Notes under the pieces: generated by a model | The model's database searches: none | What the model was told of the DNA's origin: nothing | Seen by the model: the letters and a program-made list of their open reading frames with translations, nothing else | Made by a program: the position numbers and the translations under genes | Origin: an uncultured Clostridia bacterium | Lineage (GTDB): Bacteria; Bacillota; Clostridia; Christensenellales; Pumilibacteraceae | Assembly: GCA_934229275.1 (NCBI GenBank) | Contig: CAKQDN010000029.1 | Coordinates: forward strand, 1 to 22,605 | Direction: 5' to 3' | Length of the DNA: 22,605 bases | In this document: positions 16,053 to 22,575 of the stretch, piece after piece | Numbering within the stretch: position 1 is the first letter of the stretch | How the letters are laid out: each line of letters starts with the position of its first letter

Positions 16053-16071
16053 AAATTCTCCGATAATTGGA

Positions 16072-16101
16072 AAAATAAGCCTTCACTCGAAGGCTTATTT
16101 T
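16072..16101 (-). terminator. 13-bp hairpin between secF and recJ (terminator or attenuator)
   Basis: A perfect 13-bp stem, AAAATAAGCCTTC with GAAGGCTTATTTT, closes a 4-base loop. On the minus strand it ends in five T residues. It starts 20 bases past the secF stop and lies about 20 bases before the recJ start. The symmetrical A/T flanks make it equally good on the plus strand. As recJ lacks an evident promoter, partial termination is the likeliest reading. Confidence 0.75.
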
Positions 16102-16120
16102 ATTTGCATTTTGTGTGATA

Positions 16121-17344
16121 CTACGCTTTTCTTCCGGGATATTTTCTGTTTTTAACGTTAAATTTGTCGCTAAACCAAGACCATATGGAAGGAGCAATAC
16201 AAGTTGCCGAATAGAAGCCCGCAAGCAATCCGAAGATAATGGGAAGTGCGAATATTCTGATGTCAGCCACTCCGAGTATTGCGACAAACAATATCATCAC
16301 AAGCGTAGTAAGCGTCGAGAATAAGGTTCTCGATAAAGTACTTCTGACAGATGTGTTGATTATGTCTGCATTGCTTGCGGCAGGCATTGCTTTAACGTTT
16401 TCGCGCACACGGTCGAAAATAATAATCGTGTTGTTAATAGAATAACCGAGAATGGTGATCAATGCAGCAATGATCGTCTGATTGATTTCGATGTGGAAAA
16501 TAAACATACCGCACATCATGATTATCAAGTCGTGGAACAATGCGATGATCGCCGCCAAGCCGCTTAAAAGTTCGAATCGTATCCAAATATAGATAAGCAT
16601 GCAGACGATTGCGATAACAACTGCAAGAATGGCACGCTGCAACAATTCGCTGCTTACGGTCGAACTGACAAAACCGGACGAAGAAACGTCGCCGTCATAG
16701 GGTTCGTACAAAATCAAGGCTTCCTTCACGGCATCCTGCATATCTGCGGCAACCGGCGCGGAAATCGTTACGGTAAGAACTTTTCCTTCAACGGACATTC
16801 CTTCTACTTTGAAAAGATTAAGTTTTTCAAGTTCGGATTCTTTGATGCTTTCAATTCCGGGAATATTGTTTGCATATTCTGCAACAATGGTATTTCCGGA
16901 GAAAGTAACGTTCGGGATATCTTTAAGAACGGCGTCAACCAGTTTTTCTTTAAGAGCAGGGTTGACATCGGTTTCCATAAACTCGTCGCTTTTTCCACTG
17001 ACTCTATTGTAGGAAATGGCGATAGAATCGTTATTGCTACCGGTTCTTTCTACTTTGGTAACTTTAATGCCGTAACCTTTTCCTTCTTCATCGGTAAGGT
17101 TTTCGGCGATACTTACGATTTTATCCGAATATTCCTGATAGTTGTCATCGGTGAGTCTATCGCCGATTTTAACGCGCATCATATATCCGCCGGTAAAATC
17201 GGTACCGATGTTCACGGGTTTACCGGTCGTAAGACCGAATATAAGCATGCAGATAGCCGTAATAAGAATAACCACGAGCGGAACTATCAATATTTGTTTT
17301 CTTTTCTGAACAATATTCAGTTTTGCGGATTCAAAAGATTTCAT
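16121..17344 (-). CDS. secF: Protein translocase subunit SecF with enlarged extracytoplasmic domain
   Basis: RND-type membrane subunit that, with SecD, uses the ion gradient to pull proteins through SecYEG. It has 407 residues against roughly 300-320 in most bacteria. The first membrane segment spans about 18-38 and is followed by the signature NIGTDFTGG. A large outer domain covers about 45-230, and five further membrane segments fill 235-390. The D4-type signature GYSINNTIIIFDRVREN (about 305-321) is intact, apart from Asn where Asp is common after the first Asn. The extra length sits in the extracytoplasmic domain. The ATG overlaps the secD stop by one base (TAATG), with AGGAGGG 9 bases upstream inside the secD tail, so translation is probably coupled. 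Confidence 0.95.
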   Translation of the reverse strand: MKSFESAKLNIVQKRKQILIVPLVVILITAICMLIFGLTTGKPVNIGTDFTGGYMMRVKIGDRLTDDNYQEYSDKIVSIAENLTDEEGKGYGIKVTKVERTGSNNDSIAISYNRVSGKSDEFMETDVNPALKEKLVDAVLKDIPNVTFSGNTIVAEYANNIPGIESIKESELEKLNLFKVEGMSVEGKVLTVTISAPVAADMQDAVKEALILYEPYDGDVSSSGFVSSTVSSELLQRAILAVVIAIVCMLIYIWIRFELLSGLAAIIALFHDLIIMMCGMFIFHIEINQTIIAALITILGYSINNTIIIFDRVRENVKAMPAASNADIINTSVRSTLSRTLFSTLTTLVMILFVAILGVADIRIFALPIIFGLLAGFYSATCIAPSIWSWFSDKFNVKNRKYPGRKA

Positions 17345-18714
17345 TAGCGATTACCCTCCTCTTCGGTAGCGGCTGCAGGTTCGGCTTTGTTTTCGCCCGC
17401 ATTTTCCGCTGCTTCGGGAGCACGTTTAAGTCCCAGCGCACCGGGATGAGCGTCGCCGTATCCGAACAAATTGACAAACTGTTTTGCGATAAAGCCAAAC
17501 ACGAACATCGAACACAAAACGGAAAGCACGATACTTATAGCAAGTGTTATTCCGAAGCCGTAAACCGTGCCGGTTCCGACAAGTATAAGAATAATTGCCG
17601 CGATCATGGTGGTGACGTTTCCGTCGATAATTGCCGCTCTCGACTTCTTGATACCGGCATGGAAACTTGCCTGAACGGATTTGCCGGACTTATATTCTTC
17701 GCGAATACGTTCAGCCATAATAATGTTGCCGTCCACAGCCATACCTATACCGAGCAGAACGCCCGCGATACCCGGCAATGAAAGTTGCACGAACGGGAAC
17801 GTTCCGAGAACGAACAGGTTTACGACTGCATAAATAAGCAGAGACAAAACGGATGACACCCCGATAAGGCGATATCTCACAATAAGGAAAACAAATATCA
17901 GAAGCAGACCGATAAGACCGCCGATAATACTCATTTTCAGTGCCTGTTCGCCCAATGTTGCCGACTGAGTTCCGGTATCGACTACGGAAAGCGTAAGCTG
18001 GAAGGTTCCGCTGTTAATCTGGGTAGCCAGATTTTTTGCGTCCGTTTCGGTTGCACTGCCACCCATTGTGATTATGGGGTTACCGGTTATCTGAGAATTG
18101 ATGGTTGCGGTGGTTATCGGGCTGGATTCTCTCACTCCGTCATACACAAGGTATATCGACATGGTTTTACCCACGTTGTTTCCGGTTGCTTCCGAGAATT
18201 TGGAAACGCCGGCGGCTGTAAGTTCGAGAGAAACGTATGCGCCGGTACCGCTCGAAGTTCCGGTATTACCGTATGCGCCCGTAGCCGAAACTACGTCGTC
18301 ACCGGTCAGAACCACGTCGTCGGTATCGTCGATTACGAATTCGATTCCCGCAGGTTTGCCTATTATCGCAAACAAGCCCGCAGCGTCGTCTTTGCTCGGG
18401 ATGGATACTCTTATTCTGTTTTCGCCTTCGGTAACGACAACCGCTTCGGTGTATCCGCGGTTAGTAAGCATTTCGGTAAGGCGACTCTTGGTTGCTTCAA
18501 GTTTGGTCGCAAAATCAGTGGTGTCCTCCGACGAAGCCTCGAACACGGCATAAACGCCGCCTTTAAGATCGAGACCGAGGTCGATAACGCTTGCAAACGA
18601 ATTATAGTTGTAATCGGTTCCCGGAATACGGAAACTGCACGTTGCTAAAATCATACAGATTGCGAGTGCTACGCCAACCACTATCAATTTAATTATTGAC
18701 GATGTCTTCTTCAT
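17344..18714 (-). CDS. secD: Protein translocase subunit SecD
   Basis: Partner of SecF in the proton- or sodium-driven late step of protein export. The 456 residues make it a compact Firmicutes-type SecD; the E. coli protein has over 600. An N-terminal membrane segment (about 8-27) is followed by the family motif GLDLKGGVYAVFEA and an outer domain (about 50-265), which includes TATINSQITGNPIITMGG. Five membrane segments then carry the signature GIGMAVDGNIIMAERIREE (about 325-343). The C-terminus ends in an Ala/Glu-rich tail after GYGDAHPGALGLKR. The ATG has GGAGG with a 5-base spacer. A strong promoter lies at 18742-18770 and probably drives secD through hemZ. Confidence 0.96.
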   Translation of the reverse strand: MKKTSSIIKLIVVGVALAICMILATCSFRIPGTDYNYNSFASVIDLGLDLKGGVYAVFEASSEDTTDFATKLEATKSRLTEMLTNRGYTEAVVVTEGENRIRVSIPSKDDAAGLFAIIGKPAGIEFVIDDTDDVVLTGDDVVSATGAYGNTGTSSGTGAYVSLELTAAGVSKFSEATGNNVGKTMSIYLVYDGVRESSPITTATINSQITGNPIITMGGSATETDAKNLATQINSGTFQLTLSVVDTGTQSATLGEQALKMSIIGGLIGLLLIFVFLIVRYRLIGVSSVLSLLIYAVVNLFVLGTFPFVQLSLPGIAGVLLGIGMAVDGNIIMAERIREEYKSGKSVQASFHAGIKKSRAAIIDGNVTTMIAAIILILVGTGTVYGFGITLAISIVLSVLCSMFVFGFIAKQFVNLFGYGDAHPGALGLKRAPEAAENAGENKAEPAAATEEEGNR

Positions 18715-18741
18715 TCTGTCCTCCAGATTAACTCGGATTAT

Positions 18742-18770
18742 ATTATAGCGAATTGCGCAAAATTAGTCAA
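18742..18770 (-). promoter_or_regulatory. Sigma-A type promoter for secD-secF and downstream genes
   Basis: On the minus strand TTGACT (18765-18770) and a perfect TATAAT (18742-18747) are separated by 17 bases, about 28 bases before the secD start. It lies in the 94-base gap after scfB, where no convincing terminator is visible. Confidence 0.82.
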
Positions 18771-18808
18771 ACGAATATGCATAAGTCGCTAAAAAATTTG
18801 CATAAAAA

Positions 18809-20149
18809 TTATTCTTCTGCCTGTTTTTCCACACAATTGACGGCAATAGCACATTCGATACGTTTGCGCATAAGTTCACAACTGAGTTCGTACGGCTTAT
18901 TGATGTTACCGCCGTACTTGATTGCGTTTGCCGCGCACCCGCCGCTGCAATAATACTTTGCCCAGCATTTCGAACATTTTTCTTTTTTCAAAAGATTATT
19001 CTCGGCAAAATACGTCGGGATCCGCGTTTCAAAAGTTCCGTCAAGAACGTTACCTATAACGTAATTCTTGTCGCCGTCGAACTGATGGCAAGGATATATA
19101 TTGCCGTTCGGAGCAACCGCGATATAATCGTTACCTGCACCACATCCGACAAGACGTTTCGACTCGCACGGTCCGTTGTAAATATCGAGCATAAAATGGA
19201 AAAAGTTGAACCACTTGTCCCCTTTTCTGCGTTCGATATACGCCTCGGCAAGTTTATCGTATTCTTTTTTAAGCGCAGGAATATCTTCCTTTTTTATAGC
19301 CAGCTTGTGATTCTCGGGCAGAACAACCGGTTCGATCGATAATTGATCGAAGCCGAGATCGTTAAGATACAGCACGTCGCTCGCAAAATCTTTATTAAGA
19401 GCGGTATATGTTCCGCGTATATAATATTGCCCTTTTCGAAGTTGTTTGAAACGAAGAGCGTTCTTGATCGCGGTATCGAAAGAACCTTGTCCGCCTGCCG
19501 TTTTCCTGACGCAATCGTGAACGTTCTTTCTTCCGTCGATGCTGACGACAACGTTATACATTTCCTTGTTAAAAAACTCGGTTACTTCGTCGGTCAAAAG
19601 CATGGCGTTGGTCGTGATTGTAAAACGGAAGTTTTTGCCGTGTTCTTTTTCAATCGAGCGCGCGTATTCGACCGTTTTTTTGACAACGTCGAAATTGAGA
19701 AGCGGTTCGCCGCCGAAAAAGTCAACTTCGAGATTTCTTCTCGTTCCGCTTTTTTCAACCAGCAAATCTATTGCTTTTTTCGCGACGTCGAAACTCATGT
19801 TTTCGGCTTTGGCGTTATAAGATCCGCCGTCCGCAAAACAATACTCGCATCTTAAATTACAAAGGTGCGAGATATTGAGACACATGGATTTGACTATGCC
19901 CTTATAAACTGCCGGAGTGTGTTCGCCTTCGGGAGAAAACAGCATGCCCGCTTTTTCGAGATCGGCAAGTTCTGCTTCGGCGTCTTTAATTTCCTGCTCG
20001 GAATAGCATAAAAATTCTCCCTCCGAAATGGTGTCGGGAGAAATTTTTTTACCGATCAATTTTTCAGTAAGCGCATCGATCTCGTAAATCGAGCCGCTTT
20101 CAACGTCCACGAGAAAGACTTTCCCGAGACAGTGAAAAGTGTGTACCAT
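18809..20149 (-). CDS. scfB: SCIFF peptide maturase, radical SAM/SPASM thioether-forming enzyme
   Basis: Modifies the Cys-rich SCIFF peptide encoded next door by installing thioether bridges between Cys and other residues (ranthipeptide chemistry, known from the related CteB). The 446 residues begin with an RRE-like peptide-recognition region (about 1-80). The radical SAM motif CNLRCEYC gives C97, C101 and C104, with FFGGEPLLNF downstream. The C-terminal SPASM domain has cysteines at 336, 354, 392, 395, 401, 405 and 424, enough for two auxiliary iron-sulfur clusters, plus C328. GNIYPCHQF and CSKCWAKYYCSGGC are typical of this group. The ATG overlaps the scfA stop by one base (TAATG), with AAGAAGAG upstream. 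Precursor and enzyme are therefore made together. Confidence 0.95.
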   Translation of the reverse strand: MVHTFHCLGKVFLVDVESGSIYEIDALTEKLIGKKISPDTISEGEFLCYSEQEIKDAEAELADLEKAGMLFSPEGEHTPAVYKGIVKSMCLNISHLCNLRCEYCFADGGSYNAKAENMSFDVAKKAIDLLVEKSGTRRNLEVDFFGGEPLLNFDVVKKTVEYARSIEKEHGKNFRFTITTNAMLLTDEVTEFFNKEMYNVVVSIDGRKNVHDCVRKTAGGQGSFDTAIKNALRFKQLRKGQYYIRGTYTALNKDFASDVLYLNDLGFDQLSIEPVVLPENHKLAIKKEDIPALKKEYDKLAEAYIERRKGDKWFNFFHFMLDIYNGPCESKRLVGCGAGNDYIAVAPNGNIYPCHQFDGDKNYVIGNVLDGTFETRIPTYFAENNLLKKEKCSKCWAKYYCSGGCAANAIKYGGNINKPYELSCELMRKRIECAIAVNCVEKQAEE

Positions 20150-20316
20150 TATTTCTCTTCTTTAACTACTCTGTTTATTTTCTTTTGTTCACAAGCCTGG
20201 TTTCCGACGGTGCAACTGGTTTTGCATGCCGACTGGCAGCTGGACTGGCATTCACCGCAACCGGTTCCCTTGTCTCTGCAGATGGTTGCCTGAGCAACGA
20301 CTTTGATATGTTTCAT
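20149..20316 (-). CDS. scfA: SCIFF (six-cysteine) ribosomal peptide precursor
   Basis: Precursor of the SCIFF family of modified peptides, nearly universal in Clostridia. The 55 residues begin MKHIKVVAQA (leader) and contain the signature core TGCGECQSSCQSACKTSC followed by TVGNQACE. Cysteines are at 13, 20, 23, 27, 31, 35 and 42; the last six form the conserved set and C13 is extra. Family members usually stop soon after the last Cys near residue 46, whereas this one continues with a charged KKINRVVKEEK tail. The ATG at 20314-20316 has GGAGG with an 8-base spacer; an in-frame ATG seven codons upstream is rejected because it lies upstream of that site. A strong promoter lies just upstream. 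Physiological function is not settled; roles in cell signalling have been proposed. Confidence 0.95.
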   Translation of the reverse strand: MKHIKVVAQATICRDKGTGCGECQSSCQSACKTSCTVGNQACEQKKINRVVKEEK

Positions 20317-20352
20317 AATAATTGCCTCCAAACACAAATTAAGTATAACAAT

Positions 20353-20381
20353 ATTATACTAAAATTTACGGCGTTTGGCAA
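20353..20381 (-). promoter_or_regulatory. Sigma-A type promoter for scfA-scfB
   Basis: On the minus strand TTGCCA (20376-20381) and a perfect TATAAT (20353-20358) are separated by 17 bases, about 37 bases before the scfA ATG. The peptide and maturase can thus be transcribed independently of yajC. Confidence 0.8.
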
Positions 20382-20407
20382 GTATTTTGATTATGTTTGT
20401 CGTTTTT

Positions 20408-20797
20408 TTACTTTTCTTTTTTTACGTTTACCGCTATTATGCCGCCGATAAGACCTGTAACTCCTCCGAGTACGCAGTCGTTGAGTAGTTTTATGCCGAA
20501 ATCGAACTTTCCGGAGAACGTCGAGAATACCAGAAAAGCCGCGAGCGCGTACACTACGCCGAATAAAAATCCGCGAAGCCAACCGTTGGGACGCTTAGAA
20601 AAGCACAGCAATATAGCGGAAACTATCGACAGGCATTTTATTACTTGATTTACTATCGGAATATATTTCGATTCGACGCTGCAAAAACGTACTATTATTG
20701 CGAATATCAGCACGAGCAGCATGGTAAATATTATTGCTATTATGAGCGTCTTGACAAATTCCCACGCGGCGCTCGTACGTTTCAACGATTTTTCCAT
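20408..20797 (-). CDS. Small membrane protein, TIGR04086 family
   Basis: A 129-residue integral membrane protein with four likely membrane segments at about 14-38, 51-68, 76-95 and 103-123, and a basic C-terminal tail (VNVKKEK). The family pattern (TM1, KRPNGWLRGFLFGVVYAL, then LGGVTGLIGGIIAVN) and the position between yajC and the SCIFF pair in Clostridia fit TIGR04086, whose function is unknown. The ATG at 20795-20797 with GGAGG 8 bases upstream is preferred over an ATG five codons earlier that overlaps the ribosome binding site. The location among Sec accessory and SCIFF genes suggests an envelope or export-related role, but nothing in the sequence shows one. Confidence 0.78.
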   Translation of the reverse strand: MEKSLKRTSAAWEFVKTLIIAIIFTMLLVLIFAIIVRFCSVESKYIPIVNQVIKCLSIVSAILLCFSKRPNGWLRGFLFGVVYALAAFLVFSTFSGKFDFGIKLLNDCVLGGVTGLIGGIIAVNVKKEK

Positions 20798-20858
20798 AAA
20801 TAAAACCTCCACACAAATACCATATGCGGAGGCTTGTCTTTATAGACTTACTATTGTC

Positions 20859-21254
20859 TTATTTGTTTTCTTCGTTTTCGTCCTTCTTCTCTTCCTCTAC
20901 GGGAGTTTCATCGTTATTAGCGGGAACGTCCGTAGCCCCGTTGTTGTCGTCGAGAGTACGATATACCGCGCGAACGTCGAAGGTAAGAGTGCAGGGTTCT
21001 CCGTCGCTGCCGGTACGAATGGTAACGTAAGTATCAACGGGCGAAACTTCGTTTATTGCGGTTATGGTTCCCTGAATACCGCAAGACATCAGAACTTTAT
21101 CGCCGATTTTAAGATTTTTAAGACGATCGGCTTCCGCTTTGCGCTGTTTTTTGGATGCGAATAAGTTGAACACGAACATACCCACGAGAAGTACGCCCAC
21201 TACAACGAAAATTATTATCGTTTTTGCGTCTGCCGCTGCCAAAAGATTTAACAT
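20859..21254 (-). CDS. yajC: Preprotein translocase subunit YajC
   Basis: Small accessory subunit that joins SecD-SecF in the Sec translocon. The 131 residues show a short outer N-terminus, one membrane segment (about 11-32), a basic stretch SKKQRKAEADRLKNL, and the typical cytoplasmic domain IGDKVLMSCGIQGTITAI (about 51-68) leading to VRAVYRTL. A 30-residue acidic tail (ETPVEEEKKDENEENK at the end) makes it longer than the usual 85-110. The ATG at 21252-21254 follows AAGGAGC with a 7-base spacer; in-frame ATGs further upstream lack a ribosome binding site. It is separated from secD-secF by the TIGR04086 gene and the SCIFF pair. Confidence 0.93.
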   Translation of the reverse strand: MLNLLAAADAKTIIIFVVVGVLLVGMFVFNLFASKKQRKAEADRLKNLKIGDKVLMSCGIQGTITAINEVSPVDTYVTIRTGSDGEPCTLTFDVRAVYRTLDDNNGATDVPANNDETPVEEEKKDENEENK

Positions 21255-21278
21255 ATTTAATGCTCCTTGATTTTTTCT

Positions 21279-21292
21279 ATATGTTAACATAT
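21279..21292. promoter_or_regulatory. 14-bp perfect palindrome over the yajC promoter
   Basis: ATATGTTAACATAT reads the same on both strands. It overlaps the predicted -10 of yajC and lies about 25 bases upstream of the start codon. The shape fits a dimeric repressor operator, but A/T richness makes chance plausible. Confidence 0.35.
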
Positions 21293-21309
21293 TTTTCAGC
21301 AAAATGCAA
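21281..21309 (-). promoter_or_regulatory. Possible promoter for yajC
   Basis: On the minus strand TTGCAT (21304-21309) and TAACAT (21281-21286) are 17 bases apart, about 26 bases before the yajC ATG. The match is moderate. No strong terminator separates it from the upstream ytxC-like gene. Confidence 0.5.
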
Positions 21310-21338
21310 CCGATTAAGGCAATCGCGCGCTTTATTTT

Positions 21339-22076
21339 CTATAAATTTTCAAGATTTTCTTCCCTTACACAAAATATTTCGCGCAATTTCTTTCTTATTC
21401 GCTTATCGGTGACCGAACTTTTGACTACGACTTTTTCCGGCGCAATGTCGATTAAGTTAAGAAGCATTTGTTCCGCGCTGTAAAAATTCTCACTCGTTTT
21501 GTCCGCATCGCTGCTTACTACGTACGCTCCGCCGGTCTTGTTCACGGATATGACTTTGCTTCTTGCTTCTATACCGCTTAAAAGAAATTTCAGTATCACA
21601 TTAAAACTTTCTTCTTCGCGAACGAGATCCGCATTATCGAGAATAAGCCGCGCGGACTCACTCCACTCGTTGCGGAGATTGCGCAGCGTAAAATTATAAA
21701 ATCCGTCGAGATTAAAATCGCCCGACAAACGCAAATTGCAGGCAATATATTCTTTCTCGTCCGAAATATTGAAAGATGAAAGCGTGTTCACAAGCATATC
21801 TCGCGAAATAGGATCGCAAAACCGTATGTTAAGCGCATTGATAAAAAACATGCGCTTTTCGAGAGCGGTGAAGAGTTCGACTATAGCGTCGCATAAAAAA
21901 CGTCTGATCTGATTTTTATGAGTTTGCTCGGACGCAAAACATACCGAACAGCGGTTCCCGTCCGAACGCTCGGCAAACACTCCGCCGTAATCGCGCACGC
22001 AGTCGCCTATCGCTTCGGTTAGATATTGAATCCAGTACGCATATTTCTTTTCCGTGCTAATCCTTATCTGGTACAT
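21339..22076 (-). CDS. ytxC: YtxC-like protein (putative sporulation protein)
   Basis: A 245-residue soluble protein with no signal peptide or membrane segment. The central block LDGFYNFTLRNL...EWSE (about 122-143), followed by FNVILKFLLSG and a late VTDKRIRKKLREIF, resembles my recollection of the YtxC family, in which a GF.xF.L motif precedes a helical segment. Bacillus YtxC is described as a sporulation protein of unknown mechanism and is conserved in Clostridia. The N-terminal third is not recognisable. The ATG at 22074-22076 has only a partial ribosome binding site (AGGGA, 8-base spacer). It is the first minus-strand gene next to the divergent tRNA cluster. No catalytic motif is visible. 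The assignment is by pattern only and could be wrong. Confidence 0.55.
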   Translation of the reverse strand: MYQIRISTEKKYAYWIQYLTEAIGDCVRDYGGVFAERSDGNRCSVCFASEQTHKNQIRRFLCDAIVELFTALEKRMFFINALNIRFCDPISRDMLVNTLSSFNISDEKEYIACNLRLSGDFNLDGFYNFTLRNLRNEWSESARLILDNADLVREEESFNVILKFLLSGIEARSKVISVNKTGGAYVVSSDADKTSENFYSAEQMLLNLIDIAPEKVVVKSSVTDKRIRKKLREIFCVREENLENL

Positions 22077-22185
22077 AACATAATCCCTAATCTATTGTAT
22101 GCAATGATTTTGAAATTACGCATAGGCGTTTACATTCCCCTTTCTATTATTTTCAAAAAAATTTTTAAAAGATTGCTAAAAACAG

Positions 22186-22214
22186 TTGATTTTTTTTTCG
22201 GAATATAGTAATAT
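22186..22214 (+). promoter_or_regulatory. Sigma-A type promoter for the tRNA cluster
   Basis: TTGATT (22186-22191) and TAATAT (22209-22214) are separated by 17 bases and lie about 33 bases before tRNA-Val. The A/T-rich surroundings and tRNA position support a strong stable-RNA promoter. Confidence 0.65.
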
Positions 22215-22247
22215 ATATAAGTCGTGAGTACTTGCGGCGTTCAGCGT

Positions 22248-22323
22248 GGGAGCTTAGCTCAGTTGGGAGAGCATCTGCCTTACAAGCAGAGGGTCATAGG
22301 TTCGAGCCCTATAGCTCCCACCA
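22248..22323 (+). tRNA. tRNA-Val (anticodon TAC)
   Basis: A 76-base cloverleaf: acceptor stem GGGAGCT/AGCTCCC, D-arm with AGCTCAGTTGGGAGAGC, anticodon stem TCTGC/GCAGA with TAC at 22281-22283, T-loop GGTTCGAGCC, discriminator A, and an encoded CCA at 22321-22323. It reads GTA and other GTN valine codons by wobble. Confidence 0.97.
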
Positions 22324-22339
22324 TTTTTATGATTGGTAT

Positions 22340-22413
22340 GGCACCATAGCCAAGTGGTAAGGCAGAGGCCTGCAAAGCCTTCACCCCCAGTCCGAGTCTG
22401 GGTGGTGCCTCCA
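22340..22413 (+). tRNA. tRNA-Cys (anticodon GCA)
   Basis: A 74-base cloverleaf: acceptor stem GGCACCA/TGGTGCC, anticodon stem GAGGC/GCCTT (one G-U pair) with GCA at 22372-22374, the U73 discriminator that is a key identity element for cysteinyl-tRNA synthetase, and an encoded CCA at 22411-22413. Confidence 0.96.
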
Positions 22414-22419
22414 TCGGAT

Positions 22420-22448
22420 AAGAAGCAAGTCTGCGCGGCTTGCTTCTT
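22420..22448 (+). terminator. Hairpin between tRNA-Cys and tRNA-Leu
   Basis: AAGAAGCAAG and CTTGCTTCTT form a perfect 10-bp stem, extendable by two pairs including a wobble, starting 6 bases past tRNA-Cys. The following sequence is pyrimidine-rich but lacks a clean T-run. It may be a weak terminator or a processing signal between tRNAs. Confidence 0.5.
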
Positions 22449-22489
22449 GTCATTTCTTACTCTCCTTTCCCGGGAAAACTTAGCCGCTT

Positions 22490-22575
22490 GCCCAAGTGGC
22501 GAAATGGCAGACGCAAAGGACTTAAAATCCTTCGGAGGAAACTCCGTGCCGGTTCGAGTCCGGCCTTGGGCACCA
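22490..22575 (+). tRNA. tRNA-Leu (anticodon TAA)
   Basis: An 86-base class II tRNA: acceptor stem GCCCAAG/CTTGGGC, anticodon stem AAGGA/TCCTT with TAA at 22523-22525, a long variable arm (CGGAGGAAACTCCG hairpin), T-loop GGTTCGAGTCC, discriminator A as expected for leucine, and an encoded CCA at 22573-22575. Confidence 0.97.

Noticed and set aside
20837..20850. Small AGTCT/AGAC hairpin after yajC
   Set aside because: Only about 4-5 pairs and no T-tract; too weak to call a terminator.
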